Part shown: positions 52,749-60,153 of the stretch, one piece after another
How the letters are laid out: every line of letters starts with the position of its first letter
Position numbering within the stretch: position 1 is the first letter of the stretch
Origin: Streptomyces sp. HM190
Lineage (GTDB): Bacteria; Actinomycetota; Actinomycetes; Streptomycetales; Streptomycetaceae
Assembly: GCF_009857135.1 (NCBI RefSeq)
Contig: NZ_CP047318.1
Coordinates: 4,526,001-4,590,000 of the forward strand
Reading direction: 5' to 3'
DNA length: 64,000 bases
Position numbers and translations under genes: made by a program
The notes under the pieces: model-generated
Databases searched by the model: none
Told to the model about the DNA's origin: nothing
What the model saw: only the letters and a program-made list of their open reading frames with translations

Positions 52749-53308
52749 GCCAGTGCCTTCCGCATCGCGAGCCGGGCCCGGCGGGCCCGGGTCTTGACCG
52801 TGCCCTCGGGCAGTCCGAGCAGCACGGCGGTCTCCCGGACCGACAGCCCGTCGAGCACCATCGCCTGCAGGACCTGCCGCAGCTCCGGCGCGAGGCGCCG
52901 CAGCGCGTCCCCGACGTCACCGCCGACGGTGGCCGCGAGCGCCTCCTCCTCGGCGGCGGGCGCCGCGTGGGGGAGGGCGGCGGTCGGCGGGGGCTGGGCG
53001 TGGTGGGCCCGTCGCCGGAACGCGTCGACGAGGCGGCGCGCCGCGATCGTCCACAGCCAGCCGACGGCTGTGCCGCCCACCGCGGCCCCGGCGAACGCGC
53101 CGGCCGCGCGCCACACCGCCAGATACGTCTCCTGCATCACCTCGGCGACGATCTGCTCGTCCGCGCAGCGCCGCCGCAGCCGGACCGCGAGCCACGGCGC
53201 GGTCCGCCGGTACAGCTCCTCGAACGCCGCGCGGTCACCGCGGGCCACCAGCCGGACGAGACGCTCCTCGTCCGGCTCACCGCCCCGTCCCTTCCCGACT
53301 GATCTCAC
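52745..53308 (-). CDS. ECF RNA polymerase sigma factor
   Basis: 187 residues. Region 2 has DRAAFEELYRRTAPWLAVRLRRRCADEQIVAEVMQETYLAVWRAAGAF. Region 4 has LAPELRQVLQAMVLDGLSVRETAVLLGLPEGTVKTRARRARLAMRKAL. An Ala-rich linker separates them. It heads a five-gene operon with anti-sigma and ABC genes. The GTG at 53308 is chosen because a good ECF promoter upstream places the transcript start at or next to this codon, giving a leaderless message. Other in-frame GTGs upstream would lie across that promoter. Confidence 0.9.
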   Translation of the reverse strand: MRSVGKGRGGEPDEERLVRLVARGDRAAFEELYRRTAPWLAVRLRRRCADEQIVAEVMQETYLAVWRAAGAFAGAAVGGTAVGWLWTIAARRLVDAFRRRAHHAQPPPTAALPHAAPAAEEEALAATVGGDVGDALRRLAPELRQVLQAMVLDGLSVRETAVLLGLPEGTVKTRARRARLAMRKALA

Positions 53309-53314
53309 ACCCCC

Positions 53315-53344
53315 TAGACGTCCGCCCCCGGCGACGGGTTTTCC
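53315..53344 (-). promoter_or_regulatory. ECF-type autoregulatory promoter, probably leaderless
   Basis: On the minus strand GGAAAAC (53344-53338), a 17-bp spacer and CGTCTA (53320-53315) match SigE-like ECF promoters. The expected transcript start, about 7 nt after the -10 box, coincides with the G of the sigma factor's GTG start (53308). The sigma factor therefore probably transcribes its own operon without a 5' leader. Confidence 0.6.
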
Positions 53345-53517
53345 TGTTCGAGTGACCCCCGTCACATATGAACGGCCGCGCCTCGGGAAGGGCGCGACCG
53401 ACGGAGGGGCCGGGAGCGGCGGACGCCAGGCGGTCATCGCCTCGCGGGCGAGGGCCGTGCGGAGCGCGGGCGGGCGCTCCCGATGGTTGATCGTTCACCC
53501 ACCCGCTGGAGATTCGG

Positions 53518-53531
53518 TAAGGCTTGCCTTA
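53518..53531 (+). promoter_or_regulatory. DtxR/DmdR-like iron box
   Basis: TAAGGCTTGCCTTA is a near-perfect dyad resembling the core of actinobacterial iron boxes bound by DmdR1/IdeR. It lies 74 bp upstream of the solute-binding lipoprotein gene. If it is real, the transporter is induced when iron is scarce. Confidence 0.5.
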
Positions 53532-53605
53532 TAAGCTGGCCCGGCCCTGTCGGCGGCCCGCCCTCCGCCGGGGCGTGCCCCAGCCCTCGCACGACAGGAC
53601 CCGCC

Positions 53606-55126
53606 ATGCGCACCACCTCCCGCGGCATCGTCGCGGCGCTCGCCCTCGGCCCGCTGCTGGCCGGCTGCTTCGCGTCCGGCGACGGCGGCCCGGGTACGGA
53701 CGGGGCGGGCGCGGGCGGCCGGCTGCGGATCGCCCTCGCCGTGCCGCCGGTGCAGGCCCTGTCGCCGTACAGCAACGACGCCACCGTACTCAGCAAGCTC
53801 TCCGTCGCCGAGGGCCTCACCGCGCTGGACGAGGACGGCGCCGCCGCGCCCGCCCTGGCGACCTCCTGGAAGCGGACGAACGACACGACCTGGACGTTCG
53901 AACTGCGCGAGGCCACCTTCCAGGACGGCACCGACGTCACCGCCGAGGCGGTCGTGGGCGCCCTCGACCACGCGAACCGGGCGGAGACCAGGCCCCGCGT
54001 CCTCAGCGACGTCACCCTGACCGCGAAGGCCGCCGACGCCGACACCGTCACCCTCACCACGAAGACCCCCGACCCGGTCCTCCCGCTGCGGCTCGCCAGC
54101 CCGGCCCTCGGCATCCTCTCCCCGAAGGCGTACGCGAAGGACGGCACCGTCAGCCCCGTCGGCACCGGCACCGGCCCCTTCGAGATCACCAGGCTCACCG
54201 GCAAGACCAAGGCCACCCTCGACCGCTACGACGGCTACTGGGGCGGCAGGGCCAAGGCCCCCGGCATCGACGTCAGCTGGATAGCCGACGGCACGGCCCG
54301 CGCGGGCGCCCTGCGCGGCGGCGACGTCGACATCGCCGAGTGGATCCCCACCGCCCAGGCCGAGCTCCTCGACGAGAGCACCCGCCACGAGGTGCCGTCC
54401 GTGCGCACCGACAGCCTGGTCCTCAACACCGCGAGCGGCCTGTTCGCCGACGCCCCGCTGCGTGCCGCCGCCCGCGCGGCCGTGGACGGCGGCGTCCTCG
54501 TCGACTCCGTCTTCGGCGGCTACGCCGACGAGGCCGAGGGCCTGTTCGGACCCGCCGTCCCCTGGGCGGCCCGCGACCGGGTGGAGGTGACCGGCCGGGC
54601 GAAGGCCGCGACCGCCGCGCAGGTGCGCGAGGAGACCAGGGGCAGGACCCTGCGGCTCGCCGCCTACACCAACCGCGCCGAGCTGCCCGAGGCCGCGACC
54701 GTCCTGCAGCAGCAGCTGGAGAAGGCCGGGTTCACCGTGAAGCAGGACGTCCGCGAGTACACGCAGATGGAGGCCGACCTCCTCGCCGGGAAGTACGACG
54801 CGCTCGTCTTCTCCCGCGTCACGCTCCTCGACACCGGCGACGCCGTCGCCTACCTCGCGAGCGACTACACCGGCGACGGCGTCTACAACATCGCCGGACT
54901 GAGGGACGCGAAGGTCGACCGGGCGGTCCGGGCGGCCGCCGAGGAGGGCGACACCGCCGAGCGGCACCGGAAGATCATGCGGGCCGAGGCGGAGATCCTG
55001 CGCACCGACGCCGTCGTCCCGCTGGTCCACGAGAAGGTCGTGCAGGGCATCGCCGACGACGTCGAGGGCGTCCTCCTCGACCCCCGCGAGCGTTCCCTCG
55101 TCGACGTCGACACCCGGATCGAGTAG
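53606..55126 (+). CDS. Family 5 solute-binding lipoprotein (peptide/nickel type)
   Basis: 506 residues. Lipoprotein signal with lipobox LAGC (Cys near 20). The SBP_bac_5 fold is evident: LRIALAVPPVQALSPYSNDATVLSKLSVAEGLTALDEDGAAAPALATSWKRTNDTTWTFELREATFQDGTDVTAEAVVGAL, later GTGPFEITRLTGKTKATLDRYDGYWGG. Family members bind oligopeptides, nickel chelates or siderophore-like ligands. Context (iron-box-like site, partner permease 6 bp downstream) suggests a metal complex or peptide. The start at 53606 is set by the lipoprotein signal; AGGAC lies upstream. Confidence 0.9.
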   Translation: MRTTSRGIVAALALGPLLAGCFASGDGGPGTDGAGAGGRLRIALAVPPVQALSPYSNDATVLSKLSVAEGLTALDEDGAAAPALATSWKRTNDTTWTFELREATFQDGTDVTAEAVVGALDHANRAETRPRVLSDVTLTAKAADADTVTLTTKTPDPVLPLRLASPALGILSPKAYAKDGTVSPVGTGTGPFEITRLTGKTKATLDRYDGYWGGRAKAPGIDVSWIADGTARAGALRGGDVDIAEWIPTAQAELLDESTRHEVPSVRTDSLVLNTASGLFADAPLRAAARAAVDGGVLVDSVFGGYADEAEGLFGPAVPWAARDRVEVTGRAKAATAAQVREETRGRTLRLAAYTNRAELPEAATVLQQQLEKAGFTVKQDVREYTQMEADLLAGKYDALVFSRVTLLDTGDAVAYLASDYTGDGVYNIAGLRDAKVDRAVRAAAEEGDTAERHRKIMRAEAEILRTDAVVPLVHEKVVQGIADDVEGVLLDPRERSLVDVDTRIE

Positions 55127-55132
55127 CCCTCG

Positions 55133-56890
55133 ATGAGCGTCACTCCGGACGGCGCCCGTGGCCTGCCGACCCGCTGGCGGGCGGTGGCCGGCCGGGCCGT
55201 CGCCGCGACCGCCCTGCTCACGGCCGTCGCCTTCCTGCCCTGGCTGTCCGGCACCGACCCGGCGCTCACCGTCCTGCGCGCCCGCTCCGCCGAACAGGAC
55301 CCCACCCCGGCCCAGTTGGCCGCCGTACGGGAGCGACTCGGGCTCGACGAGGGGCCGTTCGTCCATCTCGGCCGCTGGCTGGAGGGGCTCGGGCGCGGCG
55401 ACGCGGGCACCTCGTGGGTGTCGGGCGAGCCCGTCCTGCCGCAGGTCACCACCGCCTTCGCGGTCTCCCTCACGCTGATGCTGGGCGCGCTGGCCGTCAC
55501 CGTCGCGGTGGCCGCGCTGGTCAGCGCCCGCACCCTGTACCTCGGGTCGCGGCAGCGGCTGCTCCGGGGCCGGGCGGGCGCCGGCGCGGCCGTCCTCGCC
55601 GCGCTGCCCAAGTTCCTCCTCGCCTCCCTGCTGGCGACGGTGTGCGGGGTGTGGCTCGGCTGGTTCCCCTCGCAGGGCTGGACGGGCCCGGCGTCGATGG
55701 TGCTGCCCGCGCTCGCCCTCGGCGTGCCCTCCGGTGCGATGATCGGCGGACTGCTCGACCAGTCGCTGCCCGCCGCGTTCCACGAGTCATGGGCCCGCAC
55801 CTGGCGCGCCTACGGCCTGCCGCCCGGCCGGATCGCCCGCACCGCGCTGCGCCGCGCCCTGTCCGGGGTGCTCCCGCAGCTGCTGCCGACCGTGGTCGGC
55901 CTGGTCGGCGGCGCCGTCGCGGTGGAGAAGATCTTCAACATCCCGGGCCTCGGCCGGCTCGCCCTGGAGGCCGCCGTCGCCCAGGACCTGCCTCCCCTCC
56001 AGACCGCGACCCTCGCCCTGGTCCTCCTCGGCGTCGGCGCCGGCCTGGCGATACAGGCGCTGCGCCGCGCCCTGCTCGGCCCGGCCCTGCGCGACGGCGC
56101 CCTGCCCGCCCTGCACGCGCCCGCGCTGCCCCGGCCCCGCTCGCTGCCCTGGATCACCGGCTGCTGCGCCCTCGCCCTGCTCACCCTCGTCGTGGCCGGC
56201 CTGCTGCGCGACCCCCTCCACGTGGACACCGCGGCCCGGCTGCTGCCCCCGTCCCCCGACCATCCCCTGGGCACCGACCCGCTCGGCCGGGACCTGCTGG
56301 CCCGCCTCGGGCACGGGGCGCTGCGCACGGCCTCCGTCGCCCTCGCGGTCACCGCCGTCAGCGCCCTCCTCGGACTGCTGATCGGCGCGGCGAGCCAGGC
56401 GGGCGCGGGCCTCACCGAAGTGGTGTCGACCCTGCCGGCCGTCCTCGCGGGCCTTCTGGTGACCGCGGTGACCGGCCCCTCCGTGTGGGGCGCGGCCTGC
56501 GCCGTCTGCCTCGTGGGCTGGACCCCGTACGCCGCCCAGACCTCCGCCCTCCTGGAACAGGAACGGGCCAGCGGCCATCTGCTCGCGTCCGTCTCCTTCG
56601 GCGCCGGGCCCGGTTACCTGCTGCGCCACCACCTGCTGCCCGCGGTCCTCCCCGCCCTGCTGCGCAACGCGCTGCTGCGCCTGCCGACCACGGTCCTGGT
56701 CCTGGCCTCCCTGGGCTTCCTCGGCCTCGGCGAACAGCCGCCCACCCCGGAGTGGGGCCGCCTCCTGTCCGAGAACCAGCCCTACGCCGAACTGGCCCCC
56801 TGGACCGTCCTCGCCCCCGCCGCCGCCCTGGCCCTCTTCGCGGTCCTCACGGTCGCCGGCACGGCGACGGGCCCCCGCCGGTCGCGTTGA
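55133..56890 (+). CDS. Fused DppB-DppC-type ABC permease
   Basis: 585 residues containing two permeases in one chain. The first half (1-320) reads as DppB-like: QVTTAFAVSLTLMLGALAVTVAVA, then an EAA-type loop AYGLPPGRIARTALRRALSGVLPQLLP and KIFNIPGLGRLALEAAVAQDLP. The second half (325-585) is DppC-like: PPSPDHPLGTDPLGRDLLARLGHGALRT, then SVSFGAGPGYLLRHHLLPAVLPALLRN and LGFLGLGEQPPTPEWGRLLSE. These are usually separate genes. It starts 6 bp after the binding-protein stop. No ATPase gene follows, so an ATPase encoded elsewhere must be shared. Confidence 0.9.
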   Translation: MSVTPDGARGLPTRWRAVAGRAVAATALLTAVAFLPWLSGTDPALTVLRARSAEQDPTPAQLAAVRERLGLDEGPFVHLGRWLEGLGRGDAGTSWVSGEPVLPQVTTAFAVSLTLMLGALAVTVAVAALVSARTLYLGSRQRLLRGRAGAGAAVLAALPKFLLASLLATVCGVWLGWFPSQGWTGPASMVLPALALGVPSGAMIGGLLDQSLPAAFHESWARTWRAYGLPPGRIARTALRRALSGVLPQLLPTVVGLVGGAVAVEKIFNIPGLGRLALEAAVAQDLPPLQTATLALVLLGVGAGLAIQALRRALLGPALRDGALPALHAPALPRPRSLPWITGCCALALLTLVVAGLLRDPLHVDTAARLLPPSPDHPLGTDPLGRDLLARLGHGALRTASVALAVTAVSALLGLLIGAASQAGAGLTEVVSTLPAVLAGLLVTAVTGPSVWGAACAVCLVGWTPYAAQTSALLEQERASGHLLASVSFGAGPGYLLRHHLLPAVLPALLRNALLRLPTTVLVLASLGFLGLGEQPPTPEWGRLLSENQPYAELAPWTVLAPAAALALFAVLTVAGTATGPRRSR

Positions 56891-56938
56891 CGGCACGCGG
56901 TCCCGCCCGCTCCACACCGGGGGACCACCACGAACCGG

Positions 56939-57259
56939 TCACCGCGCCCGCGGCACCCGGTCCGCCCGTACGGGCATGCCGTTCCGACCCCCGGGCCCCA
57001 GCCGCTCCAGGGCCCGGAGCCGGCGGAGGTCCGGGTGGGGGATCTCGGGGAAGCCGGAGCCGAGCAGGACGCGGTCGCCGAGGGCGGCCGGCCAGGGCAG
57101 GGCGCGGCGGGGGAACGGCGCGAGGACCTCGGAGAAGTCGGTGAACGCCGTGGTCGTGTCCAGCCGCACCTCCGCGCACCGTTCGGCGAGGTCCAGGAAC
57201 TCCTCGTACTCGGGCATCCCCCTGTGCGCGACGGCCCGGCCCCAGTCGGGGACGGCGGG
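56939..57259 (-). pseudogene. Amidohydrolase-family fragment
   Basis: About 105 codons. From 57259 the frame reads PDWGRAVAHRGMPEYEEFLDLAERCAEVRLDTTTAFTDFSE ... FPRRALPWPAALGDRVLLGSGFPEIPHPDLRRLRALERL. This is the C-terminal barrel part of an amidohydrolase 2 protein; the family has an Asp in the LLGSDFP motif, here changed to Gly. A stop codon lies just upstream in frame, and the metal-binding N-terminal part is missing. The final 25 residues do not match the family. It is a remnant with no likely activity. Confidence 0.6.
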
Positions 57260-57370
57260 TCAGACCCACCTCCGGCCCTGACGGGACGTCCGGACCGCTC
57301 CCGGGTGCGGGCGTGCCCTGAGGCGTCCGTCACGCGCGTGAGGCGCCGGACACCGCCTAGGATCCGGGAC

Positions 57371-58315
57371 ATGGCGTTGACGCGGGACGACGTGGACCGG
57401 TTCGAAGCGGCGAGGCCCCGTCTGGAGGCGATCGCCTATCGGCTCCTCGGCTCGGCGAGCGAGGCGGAGGACGCCGTGCAGGAGACGTTCCTGCGCTGGC
57501 AGGGCACCGACGCCGAGCGGATCGAGGTGCCCGAGGCCTGGCTGACGAAGGTGCTGACCAACCTGTGCCTCAACCAGCTCACCTCGGCGCGTGCCCGCCG
57601 GGAGACCTACGTCGGCCAGTGGCTGCCGGAGCCGCTGCTCTCCGGGGACCCCATGCTCGGCCCCGCCGACACCGCCGAACAGCGCGAGTCCGTCTCGTAC
57701 GCGGTCCTCACCCTGCTGGAGCGCCTCACCCCCAACGAGCGGGCGGTGTACGTGCTGAAGGAGGCGTTCGACTACCCGCACCGGGAGATCGCCGGGATCC
57801 TCGACCTCAGCGAGGCCGCCAGCCAGCAGATCTTCCACCGCGCGAAGAAGCACGTCGCGGCGGGCAAGGCGCGCACGGAGATCGACGAGGCGGCGGCCCG
57901 GCGGATCGTCGAGGAGTTCCTCGCGGCCGCCACCAGCGGGAGGACCGAGCCGCTGGTCAGGCTGCTGACCGCGGACGCCATCGCGGTGGGCGACGGCGGC
58001 GGGAAGGTCCCGGCCCGCGCCAAGGCGTTCGAGGGCGCCCTCGCGGTCGCGAAGTTCATGCGGGGCCTGTTCAAGCCCGGCCCGGCCAAGCGGGCCGTCG
58101 TCGGCGGCACCGCCGCGATCCACGTCACGACGGCCAACGGCGGCCCCGCGTTCCTCGCGGTGGTCGACGGCCGGGTCATCGGGGTCACCTGCCTGGAGAT
58201 CGGCGCGGACGGCATCGTCGCGTTCCGCAGCCAGGTCAACCCCGACAAGCTGGAGCGGGCGACGGAGGTGTGGGCGGCCACCGACCACGGTGAACCCCTG
58301 CTGCACGCCTTCTGA
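57371..58315 (+). CDS. ECF41-type RNA polymerase sigma factor (SigJ-like) with SnoaL-like tail
   Basis: 314 residues. Sigma region 2 (FEAARPRLEAIAYRLLGSASEAEDAVQETFLRW) and region 4 (LTLLERLTPNERAVYVLKEAFDYPHREIAGILDLSEAASQQIFHRAKKHV) are joined to a C-terminal SnoaL/NTF2-like domain (about 180-310). The WLPEP linker motif and DGGGK loop, both diagnostic of ECF41, are present. In this group the fused domain controls the sigma part instead of an anti-sigma protein, and the typical targets are neighbouring oxidoreductase genes, here the FAD enzyme downstream. ATG at 57371 (GGGAC before it). Confidence 0.93.
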   Translation: MALTRDDVDRFEAARPRLEAIAYRLLGSASEAEDAVQETFLRWQGTDAERIEVPEAWLTKVLTNLCLNQLTSARARRETYVGQWLPEPLLSGDPMLGPADTAEQRESVSYAVLTLLERLTPNERAVYVLKEAFDYPHREIAGILDLSEAASQQIFHRAKKHVAAGKARTEIDEAAARRIVEEFLAAATSGRTEPLVRLLTADAIAVGDGGGKVPARAKAFEGALAVAKFMRGLFKPGPAKRAVVGGTAAIHVTTANGGPAFLAVVDGRVIGVTCLEIGADGIVAFRSQVNPDKLERATEVWAATDHGEPLLHAF

Positions 58316-58374
58316 CGCACACCGCCCCGACGCCGCCCCGACACGCCGAGGAGCCGTCCGACGGCCGTCGGCAC

Positions 58375-58410
58375 ACCAGGTCACCTCCCTCCACGGGGAT
58401 GTGACCTGGT
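58375..58410. promoter_or_regulatory. Inverted repeat between ECF41 gene and oxidoreductase
   Basis: ACCAGGTCAC (58375-58384) and its exact complement GTGACCTGGT (58401-58410) flank a 16-bp spacer, about 97 bp before the oxidoreductase start. It may be a terminator for the sigma gene or an operator. A clear ECF41 promoter (TGTCACA-like -35) was not found. Confidence 0.45.
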
Positions 58411-58507
58411 CCACATCCTCTTCCTGTCAGGAATCCGCGGGCTGCCCGGTTCAAGGGGCGTGACCGAGCAAGGCAGAGCGTCAGAACCGTGCAGACAGGA
58501 GCAGGAC

Positions 58508-59737
58508 ATGCAGCACCGCATCATCGTTCTCGGAGCCGGCTACACCGGAGCGATCGCCGCCGGACGCCTCGCCAGGCGCCTGCACCGCGCGGACGTCGCC
58601 CTCACCCTCGTCAACCCCGAACCCGACTTCGTCGAACGCGTCCGCCTGCACCAGCTGGCGGCCGGCCAGGACCTCAGGCCCCGGCCCTTCGACGAGATCT
58701 TCGCCGGCACCGGCGTCGAGGTGCGGCAGGCCAGGGTCACCGCCGTCGACGCCGACCGCAGGACCGTCACCGTCGCCGACGTGCACGGCGGCGGACAGCA
58801 CGAACTGGAGTACGACACCCTCGTCTACGCCCTGGGCAGCGGCTGGGACCCGCAGGGCGTCCCCGGCACCGCCGAGCACGCCCACGAGATCTCCGGCCGC
58901 GCCGGGGCGCTCCGGCTGCGCGAGCGCCTGGCCGGGCTGGGCGCCGGACAGCCCGTGGTCGTCGTCGGCGGCGGACTCACCGGCCTGGAGGCGGTGGCCG
59001 AGATCGCCGAGAGCCGCCCGGACCTGGACGTCGCCCTCGTGGCCCGCGGCGGTCTCGGCGACTGGCTGTCCGACAAGGGCCGGGCCCACGTGTGGAAGGT
59101 CTTCGGCCGGCTCGGCATCACCGTCCACGAGCACGCCCCCGTCACCGCCGTCGAGGCCGACCGCGTCCTGACCGACAGCGCGTCCGTCCCGGCAGCGGTC
59201 ACCGTGTGGGCCACCGGTTTCGCCGTCCACCCGATCGCGGAGGCCAGCACGCTGGAGGTCGCGGACCGGGGCCGGATCGTGGTCGACCGGACCATGCGCT
59301 CGGTCTCGCACCCCGAGGTGTACGCGATCGGTGACGCGGCCCTGGTGGCGGGCCCCGGCGACAAGCCGCTGCGGATGTCGTGCGCCTCGGGCGTCCCCAC
59401 CGCCTGGCAGGCCGCCGACGCCATCGCGGCCCGCCTCACCGGCGCCGAGCCCCCGAAGGTGCCGATCCGCTACTTCCAGCAGTGCGTCTCACTCGGCCGC
59501 AAGGAGGGCCTGATCCAGTTCGTCACCGCGGACGACCAGACCCTGCCCAAGGCCCTCACCGGCCGCCTCGCCGCCCTCTACAAGGAGATCATCTGCAAGG
59601 GCGCGGCCTGGGGCGTCGCCCACCCGACGGTCGGCAGCATGCCGGCCCGCCGCCGCCGGACGGTGCCGCAGCCGGCCGGAACCGTCCGCGGCGACGGGGC
59701 GGGCCGGACGGAGCGGACCGCCGAGACGGCGGCCTGA
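58508..59737 (+). CDS. FAD-dependent NAD(P)H oxidoreductase (NDH-2-like)
   Basis: 409 residues with two Rossmann sites: FAD-binding VLGAGYTGAIAAGRLARRL (residues 6-24) and NAD(P)-binding VVVVGGGLTGLEAVAEIAE (about 155-173). Also VWATGF (ATG motif) and VYAIGDAALV for FAD contact. The layout matches NDH-2/ferredoxin-reductase-like enzymes that oxidise NAD(P)H and pass electrons to a quinone or small acceptor. AGGAG lies 6 nt before the ATG at 58508. Its position behind an ECF41 gene matches the known association of that sigma group with oxidoreductases. Confidence 0.9.
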   Translation: MQHRIIVLGAGYTGAIAAGRLARRLHRADVALTLVNPEPDFVERVRLHQLAAGQDLRPRPFDEIFAGTGVEVRQARVTAVDADRRTVTVADVHGGGQHELEYDTLVYALGSGWDPQGVPGTAEHAHEISGRAGALRLRERLAGLGAGQPVVVVGGGLTGLEAVAEIAESRPDLDVALVARGGLGDWLSDKGRAHVWKVFGRLGITVHEHAPVTAVEADRVLTDSASVPAAVTVWATGFAVHPIAEASTLEVADRGRIVVDRTMRSVSHPEVYAIGDAALVAGPGDKPLRMSCASGVPTAWQAADAIAARLTGAEPPKVPIRYFQQCVSLGRKEGLIQFVTADDQTLPKALTGRLAALYKEIICKGAAWGVAHPTVGSMPARRRRTVPQPAGTVRGDGAGRTERTAETAA

Positions 59738-59814
59738 ACCCGTACGGACGCCGTCCGCGCCACGACACGGTCCGCGTCAGCGCAACCGCGCGGATCGCCG
59801 GTCGCCGGCAGGGG

Positions 59815-60111
59815 TCACCAGCCCGACGCGCCCTCGTCCCCGAGCGCGCTCCAGGCCGGGGCGGCCTGGGCGACCGGGGCGGTGTCGTGGCAGGCGAAGC
59901 CGAGCCGGGTCAGGGCCCGGCGCATCTCACCGGCGGTGAAGTCCCGGCGGTTCTGCCCGGTGATCACCTCCCCGACCTGCATCACCGAGTAGACCTGGCG
60001 GTTCACGGTCACGGCCGTGCCGGCCACCGGTTCGGGAGCGACGCCGTTCAGCGACTGCTCGACCTCGCTCTTGGTCAGGTCGAAGGGGAATCGGGCGATG
60101 ACACAGCGCAT
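59815..60111 (-). CDS. SCO5918-like small conserved protein
   Basis: 98 residues starting MRCVIARFPFDLTKSEVEQSLNGVAPEPV, then QVYSVMQVGEVITGQNRRDFTAGEMRRALTRLGFAC. This matches my memory of the SCO5918 family, small Streptomyces proteins encoded next to the DEAD-box helicase and cold-shock genes. No biochemical role is known. GGAGG precedes the ATG at 60111. It lies 42 bp downstream of the helicase gene on the same strand and is likely co-transcribed. Confidence 0.85.
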   Translation of the reverse strand: MRCVIARFPFDLTKSEVEQSLNGVAPEPVAGTAVTVNRQVYSVMQVGEVITGQNRRDFTAGEMRRALTRLGFACHDTAPVAQAAPAWSALGDEGASGW

Positions 60112-60153
60112 GGATGCCTCCACAGGGGTTGGGGTGCTACACCGGACGGGCCG

